Shown: positions 21,352-32,041 of the stretch, piece after piece | Numbering within the stretch: the first letter of the stretch is position 1 | How the letters are laid out: every line of letters starts with the position of its first letter | Assembly: GCA_028456385.1 (NCBI GenBank) | Contig: JALNQF010000417.1 | Coordinates: 1-32,481 of the forward strand | Source of the DNA: Ophiosphaerella korrae | Lineage: Eukaryota > Ascomycota > Dothideomycetes > Pleosporales > Phaeosphaeriaceae | Direction of reading: 5' to 3' | Length of the DNA: 32,481 nt | The notes under the pieces: generated by a model | What the model was told of the DNA's origin: nothing | Databases searched by the model: none | Seen by the model: the letters and a program-made list of their open reading frames with translations, nothing else | Translations under genes and position numbers: made by a program

Positions 21352-22420
21352 ACTAAGCTATTTACTTTTAATATTCTTTCGTACTAACTATACTTTTTCT
21401 TCCTCTCTTAATTAGGGTCTTCTTTTATATTTCTTATTATAATACTTTACTATCTAATCGTATAGGAATTCTACGTCCTATCTTAGTTAGTTATATATAT
21501 CTTTAAGTTTATTAGCAAAGTTTTCTCTTTTTAGAGACTAAGATATCTAGTATCTTAGTATTTAGTATATATTAGGTTTAAATCTATAGTTTATAAAGAA
21601 AAGTAATACTCTTATTACTATATTCTTTGCGCTATTATATACTAACTATACTATAAGTAGTAGCTATACTTAGTTGTTTTATTTATAGTTAAGGTAGTAT
21701 CTTAGGTACTATTCTACTATCTAATTTATTTATTCTAATTATCTATCTATCTATAAGTAGTATACTATAGACATTACGTACTTAATTCCTAATTATACTA
21801 TTATTATTTCCTATAGTTTTAATATAAATCTTACATCTCTATCTATAATAATTTTGTCTAGTAGTCTATATTAACTAATTATAGTTCCTAGAACCTAGTA
21901 TATAGTAACTTCTATCCTACTTTTTTCTTTATATAGTCTAAAGTATATATACTTTATAAATTTATTTACTATTATTAGGATTCTATTATATTTAACTCCT
22001 AATATTAAGTCTTTAGACTTTAGTAGCTTTGTAATAAAGTCTATTATAATAACTCTCTATAGTTATTCTAGTACTTCTACTAGTTATAACGTTCTGTATA
22101 GTATGTATCTATTATACTTATTCTTTTAATATTCTATATAGTCTTGTAGTATCTCTATTACTAGTTATCTTACTTTTAAGATATAGTAATCTTATAGTAA
22201 CCTATCTAAGGTCTTGTTAATCCCTTAGTGTCTATATACTAGTAGTTTGTAAAACTATTATACAAATTCTCTTTAGATTTTCTTTAGAATATATATTCTT
22301 CTATATACTTATACAAGTCCTTTATAGATTTCTAGTTTCTCTATTTCTTTAGATACTTCTTATATTGTTTTCTAAATCTATTTGTTTAGCTCGCTACTTT
22401 TTCTTTTAAGTGTTGCGGCT
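21352..22420 (-). pseudogene. Integrase remnant of element B
   Basis: Collinear with 15763-16700 of element A and more heavily mutated. The zinc-binding segment lies near 22200-22290, the three catalytic blocks near 22030, 21830 and 21720. The GPY/F end is interrupted at 21351 by element A and continues at 14310. It has more stops than the A copy. Confidence 0.8.
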
Positions 22421-22699
22421 ATTTTAGGTGTATTTAAGACTAAATATCCTTCTTTGTTTTTAACTAGGACTGTACTAGTAGCGCTTAATTCTTCTTGTAA
22501 GTTTAGTCTTCTACTAAGGGCGTCTATAAACTAATTATCTTTCCCTTTTATGTATATAATTTCTATATCAAATATTAATAGAAATTCCTACTATCTTGTA
22601 TAGCGTTATAATAGTTCCTTATTTATTATAAATCTTATAAGATTCTTATAATTTATATAGACCTTTATTTAATATTTTACTCTTTGTAAGTATACTTTC

Positions 22700-23790
22700 T
22701 ATTATTTAAATACTTTGTAGATTACTAGTATCTCTTTATTGTAGATTAAGTAGTTAAGTTCTACTATCTTTATTTTCTTAGAGAAGTATTTAACTAAGTA
22801 TTCTTTTTTAGTCTCTAGGTCTTCTTGTATTAGTACTATTTTGTAGACTAAATTAGATGCGTCTGTTTTTACTATTACTAGTAGGTCTAGGTTATATATT
22901 CTAATAACTAGGTTTTCTATAAACTTCTTTTTAATCTTATTAAATACTTTGTCGTATTCCTTTATCTATTTAAATAGCGTGTCCTTTTTTATAAGTCTTG
23001 TTATTAGTTTTATATCTTTAGACTATCTTACTATTAACTTCCTATAAAAGTTAGCTAGCCTATAGAATTATTATACTTCTTTTAGGTTTTTTAGTGTTAG
23101 CTATTTGTTAATTAATCTAATCTTTTCTAAGTTAATCTTAATTTTTCCTAGTTTAATAATAAATCTAAGGAAATCTATTTCCTTTATATAGAATTCGCAT
23201 TTTCTTATTTTAAGAAATAGTTTATTTTCTACTAATTTCTTTAATACTTTGTACACGTATTGTGTATATTCTTCTTCTATTTCTAAGAATATAAAGATAT
23301 TGTCTAAGTATATAAATGTAAATATATCTAAGTACTCTCTTAGTACTATATTAATCTTTTCTTAGAATACTACTAGTGTGTTTATTAAACTAAATAGTAT
23401 AACTAAGTATTTATATAGTCTATACTATATTCTAAATACTATTTTCTACTTATTACCTTCTTTAATTCTAATCTAATAGTAGGCGTTTTAGATATTTAAC
23501 TTTATAAAGATTTTTACTTTTTATAGCCTATCTTATATTTTATCTATTTATAGTAGTAGGTATTAGTTTTTATTTATAATTACGTTAGTTTTTCTAAAAT
23601 CTACGTAGGGCCTTTTATTATTTATTCTTTTTTTATCTATAAATATAAGTTTATATGCTACTAAGGATTTAGATTCTTTTATCTATCTTTTTTTTATTAC
23701 GGTCTAAATAAACGCTTATTTAATCTTAGATTCCTCTTCTATTTTTTAATAGACTAGGCTCTATCTTAAGTTTTTTCCTTTTTCTAGTTC
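22700..23790 (-). pseudogene. Reverse transcriptase and RNase H remnant of element B
   Basis: Collinear with 17117-18200 of A. The catalytic box at 23299-23310 reads YLDN, with the second Asp changed to Asn as in A and C. The RNase H segment (about 22700-22895) aligns codon by codon with the open stretch at 17117-17314 but carries TTA/TAA changes. Stops are frequent. Confidence 0.82.
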
Positions 23791-23869
23791 TATCGCTAAA
23801 TCCTATAGTCGATGTTCTAGAAGGTAGTCTTCTAGCTCTAAGAGCTATCTTTCTTATTTCTTATATTCT

Positions 23870-24290
23870 TTAGGGAATTCTCCTTTATAAGTACTTATAT
23901 TAGCTTTTAATATATCTATTTTACTATATTTAATTTGTCCTATTCTCTAATTAATATATAGGTTAGTTATCTATAACTATAGTATTTCTAATATTATATT
24001 TTATTTGTTATTAATCGTCGTTATATCTATAACTATATTTTTAATTATTATCTCTTCTAATTCAAGCGTAGAGAGAACTATCTTAAACCTAATAGGTTCT
24101 TAAAATAGTTTTCCTTTAATTATACTTAGTTATTAAGGGTACTTCTTTATTATATACTTTATTCCTTGTGTTTCTACAAACTTCTTTAATATAAAGTTTC
24201 TTGTAGCTCTACTATTAATTATTAATTATACTTTCTTTCCTTAATATATACTTGTTTTTATAATATATAGGCTTCTTATACCTTCTAACT
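23870..24290 (-). pseudogene. Aspartic protease remnant of element B
   Basis: The active site at 24205-24216 reads NSRA, the same double replacement as in A and C. The flanking sequence aligns with 18290-18700 of A. Confidence 0.75.
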
Positions 24291-25369
24291 ATTTTTACTT
24301 AGGTTCTTTTGTAAACTATCTATCCTTTTAGGGCTATAGCCCTATCTTAAGCTTATATTCTTTATATTTTAGATATTTATTATATATATATTTATACTAT
24401 AGTCCTCCTTAGACGTATTTCTTTAATAGTTTTAGGCTAGGTCTTACTACTATATATCTATCTTCTAGGATTATCTCTTATCCTTAGATATCTTCTACTA
24501 GAATTACTCTTGTATAGTTATAGCCTTTTCTTCTTATAGGCTATATACTATTATTTGCTTTAAGGTTTCTATATATAATATAATTCTTATCTAAGTATAC
24601 TAACTATAATACTTTAAAGTATACTAGATGTCTTAGATCTATTATTTTGTTATCTCCTTCCTAGTACTTGTCTTTTCTAGGTGTATCTATTATTAGGATA
24701 TAGTACACTATTAGTATTCTTAGTATATAGGCTTTATTAATCTATTACGTTCTTCTTATAAGGTACTACTACTCTTTCTCTATAGGTATTCTTTCTATCG
24801 CAACTATATATTACTTTATCTATTCTTAAAATAGTATAAACTTTATTTCTTTAAGATTACGTTCTTTCTAGTCTTTATACGCTTCCTCTATACTTATAAC
24901 TAGTAAGTATTTCTAAATAAACTTCTATTTTTTATTACGTTCCTCTATATCTATTATTATGTAGCTATTATAGCTATATATTATTAGCTAGGTATACTTT
25001 ATACTTCTTATACTAACTTATTTCTTACTTTCTTATAGTCCTTTAGAGGAAGCTGTAGTAGTCTCTTTATCTAGTGCTAGTCCTTCGGCCTAGATTAATA
25101 GTACTAGGGGCTCTTCCCCTTCTAAGTCTTCTATTAGTAAGTCTATTACGTATACTATCTCTTCTAGCTACGCTTTTATTCTTTCTTTTATTACTACTAC
25201 TCTATTTCTCTATTATAGAAAGTATCTTACTCCTTATTTACTAGAAAGATATATATAGTAGTTATCTTTATAATAAAAGGTCTAGTAGAGTATTATATAT
25301 TATATTTCTTTACTCTTAGCTACCTTTTCTTAAGGTTTAGCCTATGCTTATAGTACTTCCTTCTTTTTC

Positions 25370-26420
25370 TTAGTTGTTTTTAACTAAGTTTCTTTCTTTA
25401 GGTCTTTACTTTTACAGTCCTTTACAAAGTATCCTAGTTTCTTGTATTTATAGTATACTATCTCCTTCTTCTTTTATAATTAGTAGTCTTTCGCGTAGTA
25501 GCCTTTCTTACTATAGTTAAAGTACGTAAAGTCTTTATTCTTCTTTTTTCTTTTATCCTTATTAGTATTAAGGATTATAGGGTCTCCTTTGTCTTAGTTC
25601 TAGACGTAACTCTTGTATTTATTTTTCTTCTATTCTTAAAGATTATTGTTAATTTATATTACCTACTATTTTAGAGCTTCTAGTATTCTTAGTTTTTCTA
25701 TATAGATTATTTTGTATTGTATTTTTAAGTTTAGTCCTTATTTAAATTATAATATTAAGGCTAACTTATTCTATTCTATATTTTAGGATAGTTACTTAAA
25801 TTATAATATGTACTTAGGAACACTCTAGTTTTGTATAAGCTTTTCTAGCTACTCTTTAGCTTATTAGGTAACGTCCGTGTCTCTAAATACTACTCTTATT
25901 TGTTTAGTAAAGTATTCGTAACTTCTAAAAATAGCTCTTATCTTATCTTTCTAGGTTATTAGAGAATATATTATATAGTCTAAGTAGTAGGGTTTATACT
26001 ATCTTATTATATCTTCTTTAAGATATAATCTAATATATATTACCTTCTTTTCTTCTATATTAAAGTATAGTACTTGTATATCTATTTAGAGTTGTGCTAA
26101 GGCTATAAAAGGTTTTAACTTCTCTCTTATTCTATTAAACTTTTTAAAGACAGGTATTTTTAGTAGTTTCTTTATAGTACTTATTACTAGGCGTTGTATA
26201 ATTAATTCTATTTAATTCTATCCTTTAATAATAGCTTTAATCTATACCTTGTTCTATTTCGCGTAATCTTGTAGTTCTTTGTTTTGCGTTTCTAGAGCGT
26301 CGATTACTATCTTTATATCTTCTTTATCTAAGATTAGGTTATTAATTTAGTCCTTAATTATTTCCTATATAGTACTATTAGACTTATAACTACTCCTAGG
26401 GGCTTTGCTTATTTTAGTTA
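25370..26420 (-). pseudogene. Degenerate gag of element B
   Basis: Collinear with the A gag at 19780-20840. The two knuckles lie near 25425-25540 and have Tyr in place of Cys. B has more A/T at variable sites than A. The intact sequence near 26030 corresponds to the empty target of solo LTR F. Confidence 0.78.
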
Positions 26421-26494
26421 AACTTTCTACTATTGTATTAGCTAGACTATACGTTACTTATACTTTACTTCTTATAATAACTAAATTAGCAAAG

Positions 26495-26916
26495 TATAAT
26501 AAGCCTCCTATTATTAACTATAGGTACCTATCTAGAGAGTTAGTAGATTAAAAGATAATAATAAAAGCTTGTGTTAAGATCTATAATAACTATAAATAAT
26601 AGAAGATATTTCGCAACTATCTTGTATTAGCGTTCTATAGTTAAAGGATTAAATTACTAATACTATCCTAATAATGCGTATTACTAATAACTATATACCT
26701 GCTGTAATCTATAATCTATATTTGCTAAGATTAACAGATTATAGATTAGCTTAATCTATAATCTACTATCGCTAAGAGCTTATAGATTATAGATTATTCT
26801 AAGTATCCTAATTATATGTAGCTTCCTAGTTAGGCTTATACCCTTTAGAGTTGTATAAGACTAGGCTTGTAGGATTAATTAGTTCTATCTATAGTTCTTC
26901 TATTACTACTATAACA
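26495..26916 (-). repeat. 5' LTR of element B
   Basis: 422 bp, gap-free against 12864-13285, and differing by transitions where I compared them. It contains two tandem hairpins with identical arms TAATCTATAATC/GATTATAGATTA (26705-26716 with 26737-26748; 26752-26763 with 26785-26796). The target duplication ATTAA follows at 26917-26921. Confidence 0.9.
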
Positions 26917-26921
26917 ATTAA

Positions 26922-27304
26922 TATAAGAACTATAATACTAGCTATACTTATATAACCTAAACTACTTATTATTATTATAGATAGGATATTACTATAATAA
27001 CTACTTTACTTACTACTCTAATAAGATAAGATCTAGATATTTTTTTTATAAAAGATCTAGATATAAATAGAAATAAAAAGAGTATATAAAGATAATATAT
27101 AAATAATACTTATAGAATAAGTAAAAAGCTAAGTACTTTCTAAGTATAATTAAAGAAAATATAAATATAAGCAAGATACTTATAAATAACTAATATATTA
27201 TTATAATCTAGTAAACTTATATATTAGAAAAGTATAAATAATATAGAAAAATTAAGATACTCTAAAGATTCTAGTAAAAAATAAATAAAGATTATAAGAT
27301 TAAG
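26922..27304. other. Old flank between elements B and C
   Basis: RIP-degraded DNA with no CpA-rich remnant. It should be the continuation of the pre-insertion target of B (element G, ending at 12863) up to the point where C inserted. I cannot read a domain in it. The inverted string AGATCTAGATAT/ATATCTAGATC near 27028-27062 is a local palindrome. Confidence 0.45.
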
Positions 27305-27746
27305 TATTATAGCTATAATAATAGAAAGCTAATTTAAGCTAGTTAGCCCTACTATAGATAACGAAAGCACGTACAACCTATAAGGTAATAAACTTAACTA
27401 GAAAGCTAACTATAATAGAGATACGTAATAAATTTGTAATTTATAATCTTAGTAAATACAAAGTATAAAGCTTAGTACGTAATAAATTTATAATTTACAA
27501 TCTTAGTAAATATAAAGTATAAAGCTAGCTAAGATATATAGGTATATAGTTAGTAGTAATACCTATTATTAGGATAGTATTAGTAATTTAATTATTAACT
27601 ACAAGCGATAATACTAAAATAGTTATAAAATATCTCCTACTATTTATAGCCTATTATAGATTATAATACAAGCTTTTGTTATTAACTCTTAATCTACTAA
27701 TAACCTAAAAGGTTACTAGGAAGTCGACTCTAGTAAGCTTATTATA
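27305..27746 (+). repeat. 5' LTR of element C
   Basis: About 442 bp from TATTATAGC (TGTTACAGC in F) to ATTATA (GTTACA in F). It contains the 54-bp tandem duplication seen in F (units beginning at 27422 and 27476). The junction with the leader CCTTACTAATTTAG matches A and E. The left boundary is set only by alignment with F. Confidence 0.8.
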
Positions 27747-29219
27747 CCTTACTAATTTAGTTATTAAGAGAAGCAAAGTATAAGTAGCGTATAGTATAGC
27801 TAATACGATAGTAAAAAGTTTAATAAGTAAAGTACTTAAGAGTAGTTATAAGTTAGATAGTACTATATAAAAGATAATTAAAGATTATATAAATAAACTA
27901 ATTAATAATAAAGAAGATATAAAAATAGTAATTAAAGCTTTAGAAACGTAGAATAAGGAACTACAAGACTACTTAAAGTAGAATAAAGTATAAATTAAAG
28001 CTATTATTAAAGGCTAAAACTAAATAGAACTAATTACCTAATAACTAGAGATAAGCGCAATAAAGAAACTACCTAAGATACCTATACTTAAGAAATTTAA
28101 TAGAATAAGAGAGAAATTAAAACCTTTTATAGTATTAGTATAACTCTAGATAGATATATAAGTACTATACTTTAATATAGAAGAAAAGAAAGTAATATAT
28201 ATTAGACTACATGTTACAGCAGTAATAAGGGAAACCGAGATAGAACTAATTAGTTTACGCTTAGCTACTAACAAAGTATAGGATAAGTAGGGTAACGACC
28301 TATAGGACAACGAGTTCAATTAGGAAGCTAACTACAATATAGACACGTGACGAATTCGTAAATTCGCGATCTTAGTAAACACAAAGCCGCGAAGCTATTA
28401 TGTAACGAATTTGTAAATTCGCGATCTTAGCAAACACGAAGCAACGAAGCCGCCAAGATAGTATTACTATATAGCTAGTAGTAATGCGTATCGTTAGGAT
28501 AGTATTAGCAATTCAATCCTTTAACTACGGAACGCTAATACAAGACAGTTGCAAAACATCTTCTATTGTTCTTAAGTTATTGCAGATCCCTACACGAGTT
28601 TTTGTTATTACCTTATAATCTACTAACCCTTCTAAGACAGGTACCTATAGTCGACAATAGGAGGCCCGTTACACTACACTTTAAAGAAGACGCGATAAGA
28701 TAATATAAACCTTACTAGATAGATTATACAATATACTCTCTAATAACCTAGAAAGATAAAACTAGAGCTATCTTTAGAAGTTATAAATACTTTACTAAAT
28801 AAATAAGAGTAGTATTTAGGGATATAGATATTACTTAATAAGTAGAAGAAAAACTTAAAAGGCTTATATAAAGTAAAAGTATTTCTAAATATATATTATA
28901 GTTTAAATAACTATTTTAAAATATAGAATAGAATAAATTAGCTATAATATTACAATTTAAATAAAGACTAAATATAAAAATTAGATATAAAATAATATAT
29001 ATAGAGAAACCTAGGATACTAGAAGCTCTAAAATAATAGGTAATCTAAATTAACAATAATCTTTAAGAATAGAAAAAGAATAAGTATAGTAACTAATCTA
29101 GAAACTAAGATATTAGAGATCCTATAATCCTTAATACTAATAAGGATAGAAAAAAGAAGAAGAATAAAGACTTTACGTACTTTAACTATAGTAAAAAAAG
29201 CTACTACGTAAAAGACTAC
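27747..29219 (+). pseudogene. Degenerate gag of element C, split by solo LTR F
   Basis: The leader and capsid region run to 28206, resume after F at 28679, and lead to the first nucleocapsid knuckle at 29178-29219 (CX2CX4HX4C spacing, all ligands Tyr). The second knuckle starts near 29250 and is cut by the 164-bp insert; its end resumes at 29445. Aligned with A, the capsid frame is continuous across F once F and one CTACA are ignored. TAG/TAA stops mark former Gln and Trp codons. Confidence 0.82.
28212..28673 (+). mobile_element. Element F: young solo LTR with perfect target duplication
   Basis: A 462-bp LTR from TGTTACAGCAG to GGCCCGTTACA, flanked by the 5-bp direct repeat CTACA (28207-28211 and 28674-28678). 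It belongs to the same family as the C LTR but keeps many CpA, TpG and CpG sites (CACGTGACG, AAGACAGTTGC, GCAAAACATC), so it has escaped most RIP. No internal region is present, as after LTR-LTR recombination. It contains a 55-bp tandem duplication (units from 28350 and 28405). Empty target sites survive in E (6383-6387) and A (20451-20455). Confidence 0.93.
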
Positions 29220-29274
29220 TAATTATAAAAGAAGAAAGATATAGTATATTATAAATATAGAAAACTAGGATACT

Positions 29275-29438
29275 ATTATAAGATATAAGCTTAAGAATAA
29301 GTAAGAGATAATTATTAATTAAAGAGCTATCTAAGCTAGGCTACTTATATATAGTAGAGTAGCTCGAATAGCTTATATAGCTTACTTACTACTATAGGCT
29401 TACCTAAATTATATAGAGTAAAGCTCTAACTTATAATA
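29275..29438. mobile_element. 164-bp MITE-like insertion in element C
   Basis: It splits the second zinc knuckle of the C gag. The E copy (6952-6993) is continuous at the same place. GATACT borders both sides (29269-29274 and 29439-29444), a target duplication of at least 6 bp. The ends are imperfect inverted repeats: ATTATAAGATATAAGCTT at the left and, reverse-complemented, ATTATAAGTTAGAGCTTT at the right. It has no coding capacity. The duplication length suits a hAT- or PIF/other-type MITE, but the class is open. Confidence 0.75.
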
Positions 29439-29444
29439 GATACT

Positions 29445-30640
29445 TTATAAAAGACTATAGAAGTAAAGACTATAAAAAAGATAAAGAAACCTAGTTAAAG
29501 ACTACTAAAAAGAAGAAGAAAGTACTATAAGTATAAGCTAAACTTTAGAAGAAGGTAGCTAGGAGTAAAAAAATATAATACGTAATACTCTATTAGACCT
29601 TTTATTATAGAGACAACTACTATATATATCTTTCTAGTAAGTAAGGAGTAAGATACTTTTTATAGAAAAATAAAGTAGTAGTAATAAAAGAAAAAATAAA
29701 AGCGTAGCTAAAAGAAATAGTATACGTAATAGGCCTACTAATAGAAGATTTAGAAGGAGAAAAGCTCTAGAACTTATTAATCTAGGCTAAAGGACTAGTA
29801 CTAGATAAAGAGACTACTATAACTTCTTCTAAAGAACTATAAGAAAGTAAGAAATAAGTTAGCGTAAGAGGTATAGAGTATACTTAGCTAGATATATATA
29901 GCTATAATAGCTATACAATAATAGATATAGAGAAATAGAAGAAAGAATAGAAGTTTATTTAGAAATACTTACTAGTTATAAGTATAGAGGAAGCGTATAA
30001 AGACTAGAAAGAATATAACTCTAAAGAAATAAAGTTTATACTATTTTAAGAATAAATAAAGTAATATATAGTAGTAGTAAGAAGAATACCTATATAAAGA
30101 GAATAGTAGTACTTAGTATAAAAAATATAATAGATTAATAAAGCCTATATACTAAGAATACTAATAGTATACTATATCCTAATAATAAGAATACCTAGAA
30201 AAGATAAATACTAAGAAAGGGATAACAAGATAATAAACCTAAAGTACTTAGTATATTTTAAAGTATTATAGATATTATACCTAGATAAAAATTACGTTAT
30301 ATATAAGAACTCTAAAGTAAATAATAGTATATAGCTTATAAAAAGAAAAGGCTATAATTATATAAGAGTAATTCTAGTAGAAGATATCTAAGGATAGGAA
30401 GTAATCCTAGAAGAAAGATACCTACTAGTAAGGCCTAGACTAAAATTATCTAAGAAATATATCTAAGAAAGACTATAGTATAAATATACGTATAATAAAT
30501 ATCTAAAATATAAAGAATATAAACTTAAAGTAAGGCTATAGCTTTAAATAAATAGATAATTTATAAAGATACCTAAGTAAAAAAGACTAGAAGGTATAAG
30601 AGGCCTATATATTATAAAAATAGGTACTTATTAAAAGAAG
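29445..30640 (+). pseudogene. Gag-Pol linker region of element C
   Basis: The end of the second knuckle (TTTATAAAAGACTAT, 29445-29459) is followed by a Lys/Glu-rich stretch that aligns with E (6979-8291) and with A (about 18700-19840, minus). It shows no catalytic motif and probably encodes the linker between nucleocapsid and protease. R2 and element D interrupt the equivalent region of E. Confidence 0.6.
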
Positions 30641-31050
30641 AAAGTATAATTAATAATTAATAGTAGAGCTATAAAGAACTTTATATTAAAGAAGTTTATA
30701 GAAAGCTAAGAAATAAAATATATAATAAAGAAGTACCTTTAATAACTAAGTATAATTAAAGGAAAACTATTCTAGAAACTTATTAGGTTTGAAATAGTTC
30801 TCTCTACGCTTAAACTAGAAGGGATAAAGATTAAGAATATAATTATAGATATAATAACAATTAATAATAAACAAGATATAATATTAGGTATACTATAGTT
30901 ATAGATAACTAACTTATATATTAATTAGAGAATAGGATAAATTAAGTATTATAAAATAGATATATTAAAAGCTAATATAAGTACTTATAAAGGAGAATTC
31001 TTAGAAGAATATAAGAAATAAGAAAAATAGCTTATAGAGCCTAAAGATTA
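30641..31050 (+). pseudogene. Aspartic protease remnant of element C
   Basis: The active site at 30659-30670 reads NSRA for DSGA. About 80 codons on, the segment INNKQDIILG (near 30860-30895) matches the conserved DIILG-type end of fungal Gypsy proteases. It lies in frame with the reverse transcriptase downstream. Confidence 0.78.
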
Positions 31051-31109
31051 TTTCCTAGAATACTAGCTATAGGACTTAGTAATAGACTTAGAAGAAGGAA
31101 AGAACGTAG

Positions 31110-32041
31110 GATAGAGCCTAGTCTATAGAAAGATAGAAGAAGAATCTAAAATTAAATAAGCGTTTATCTAAAACGTAATAAAGAAAAGATAGATATAAGA
31201 ATCTAAATCCTTAGTAGTATATAGACTTATATTTGTAAATAAGAAAAGAATAAATAATAAGAGACTTTATATAGACTTTAAAAAAACTAATATAGTTATA
31301 AATAAGAACTAATACTCCTTACTATAAATAGATAAAATATAAGATAAGCAATAAAAAGTAAAGATCTTTATAAAACTAGATATCTAAAACGCTTACTACT
31401 AGATTAGAATTAAGAAAGGTAATAAATAGAAAATAGTATTTAGAATATAGTATAGACTATATAAATACTTAGTTATACCTTTTAGTTTAATAAACGCACT
31501 AGTAGCTTTCTAAGAAAGAATTAATATAGTACTAAGAGAGTACTTAGATATATTTATATTTATATATCTAGATAATATCCTTATATTCTTAGAAATAGAG
31601 GAGGAACACGTATAATATATATATAAAGTACTAGAAAAGCTAGTAGAAAGTAAACTATTCTTTAAGATAAAGAAATACAAATTCTATATAAAAAAAATAG
31701 ACTTCTCTAGATTTATTATAGAACTAGGAAAAATTAAGATTAACTTAGAAAAGATTAAGTTAATTAATAAATAGCTAACACTAAAAAACCTAAAAGAGGT
31801 ATAATAATTCTATAGACTAGTAAACTTTTATAGAAAATTAATAGTAAGATAGTCTAAAGATATAGAACTAATAATAAAACTTCTAAAGAAAGATATACTA
31901 TTTAAATAGATAGAAGAATATAATAAAGTATTTAATATAATTAAAAGGAAGTTTATAGAAAACCTAGTTATTAGAATATATAACTTAGACCTACTATTAA
32001 TAGTAAAAATAGACGTATCTAACTTAGTCTATAGAATAGTA
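31110..32041 (+). pseudogene. Reverse transcriptase and start of RNase H, element C
   Basis: Motifs in order: KQAFIQN region near 31155; LDIQNAYY-RI at about 31370-31420, with a TAA within; the YRLYKYLV.PFSLINA block near 31450-31500; catalytic box YLDN (YLDD in active enzymes) at 31565-31576; connection region to about 31980; RNase H start VKIDVSNLVYRIV at about 32000-32040. The sequence then leaves the family abruptly. Elements A and B continue AGTACTAAT at this point, whereas C has AGTACAGTGGGG. Confidence 0.87.

Larger units (their letters stand above)
12859..26921 (-). mobile_element. Element B: chromovirus, minus strand, split by element A
   Basis: B runs from its 3' LTR (12864-13285) to its 5' LTR (26495-26916). 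It is bordered by the 5-bp target duplication ATTAA (12859-12863 and 26917-26921). Its 3' internal part (13286-14310) ends at the A insertion, and the rest of its internal region resumes at 21352. Removing A and one TTTAG leaves about 7.0 kb, the same size and order as A: gag, protease, reverse transcriptase, RNase H, integrase, chromodomain. The paired LTRs differ from each other by transitions. B is an older, more RIP-mutated sister of A. Confidence 0.9.
27305..32041 (+). mobile_element. Element C: + strand chromovirus, interrupted and truncated
   Basis: The 5' LTR (27305-27746), leader, gag, protease, reverse transcriptase and start of RNase H follow in order and align with E and with the reverse complements of A and B. 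It carries solo LTR F (28212-28673) and a MITE-like insert (29275-29438). It stops inside RNase H at 32041, where a CAGT-ended sequence begins. The 3' half would lie beyond the window. All frames are closed by RIP stops. Confidence 0.88.

Noticed and set aside
27422..27530. Spaced repeats in LTRs looking like a small CRISPR array
   Set aside because: Only two units, located inside a retrotransposon LTR, with the same duplication in F; no cas genes and no bacterial features.
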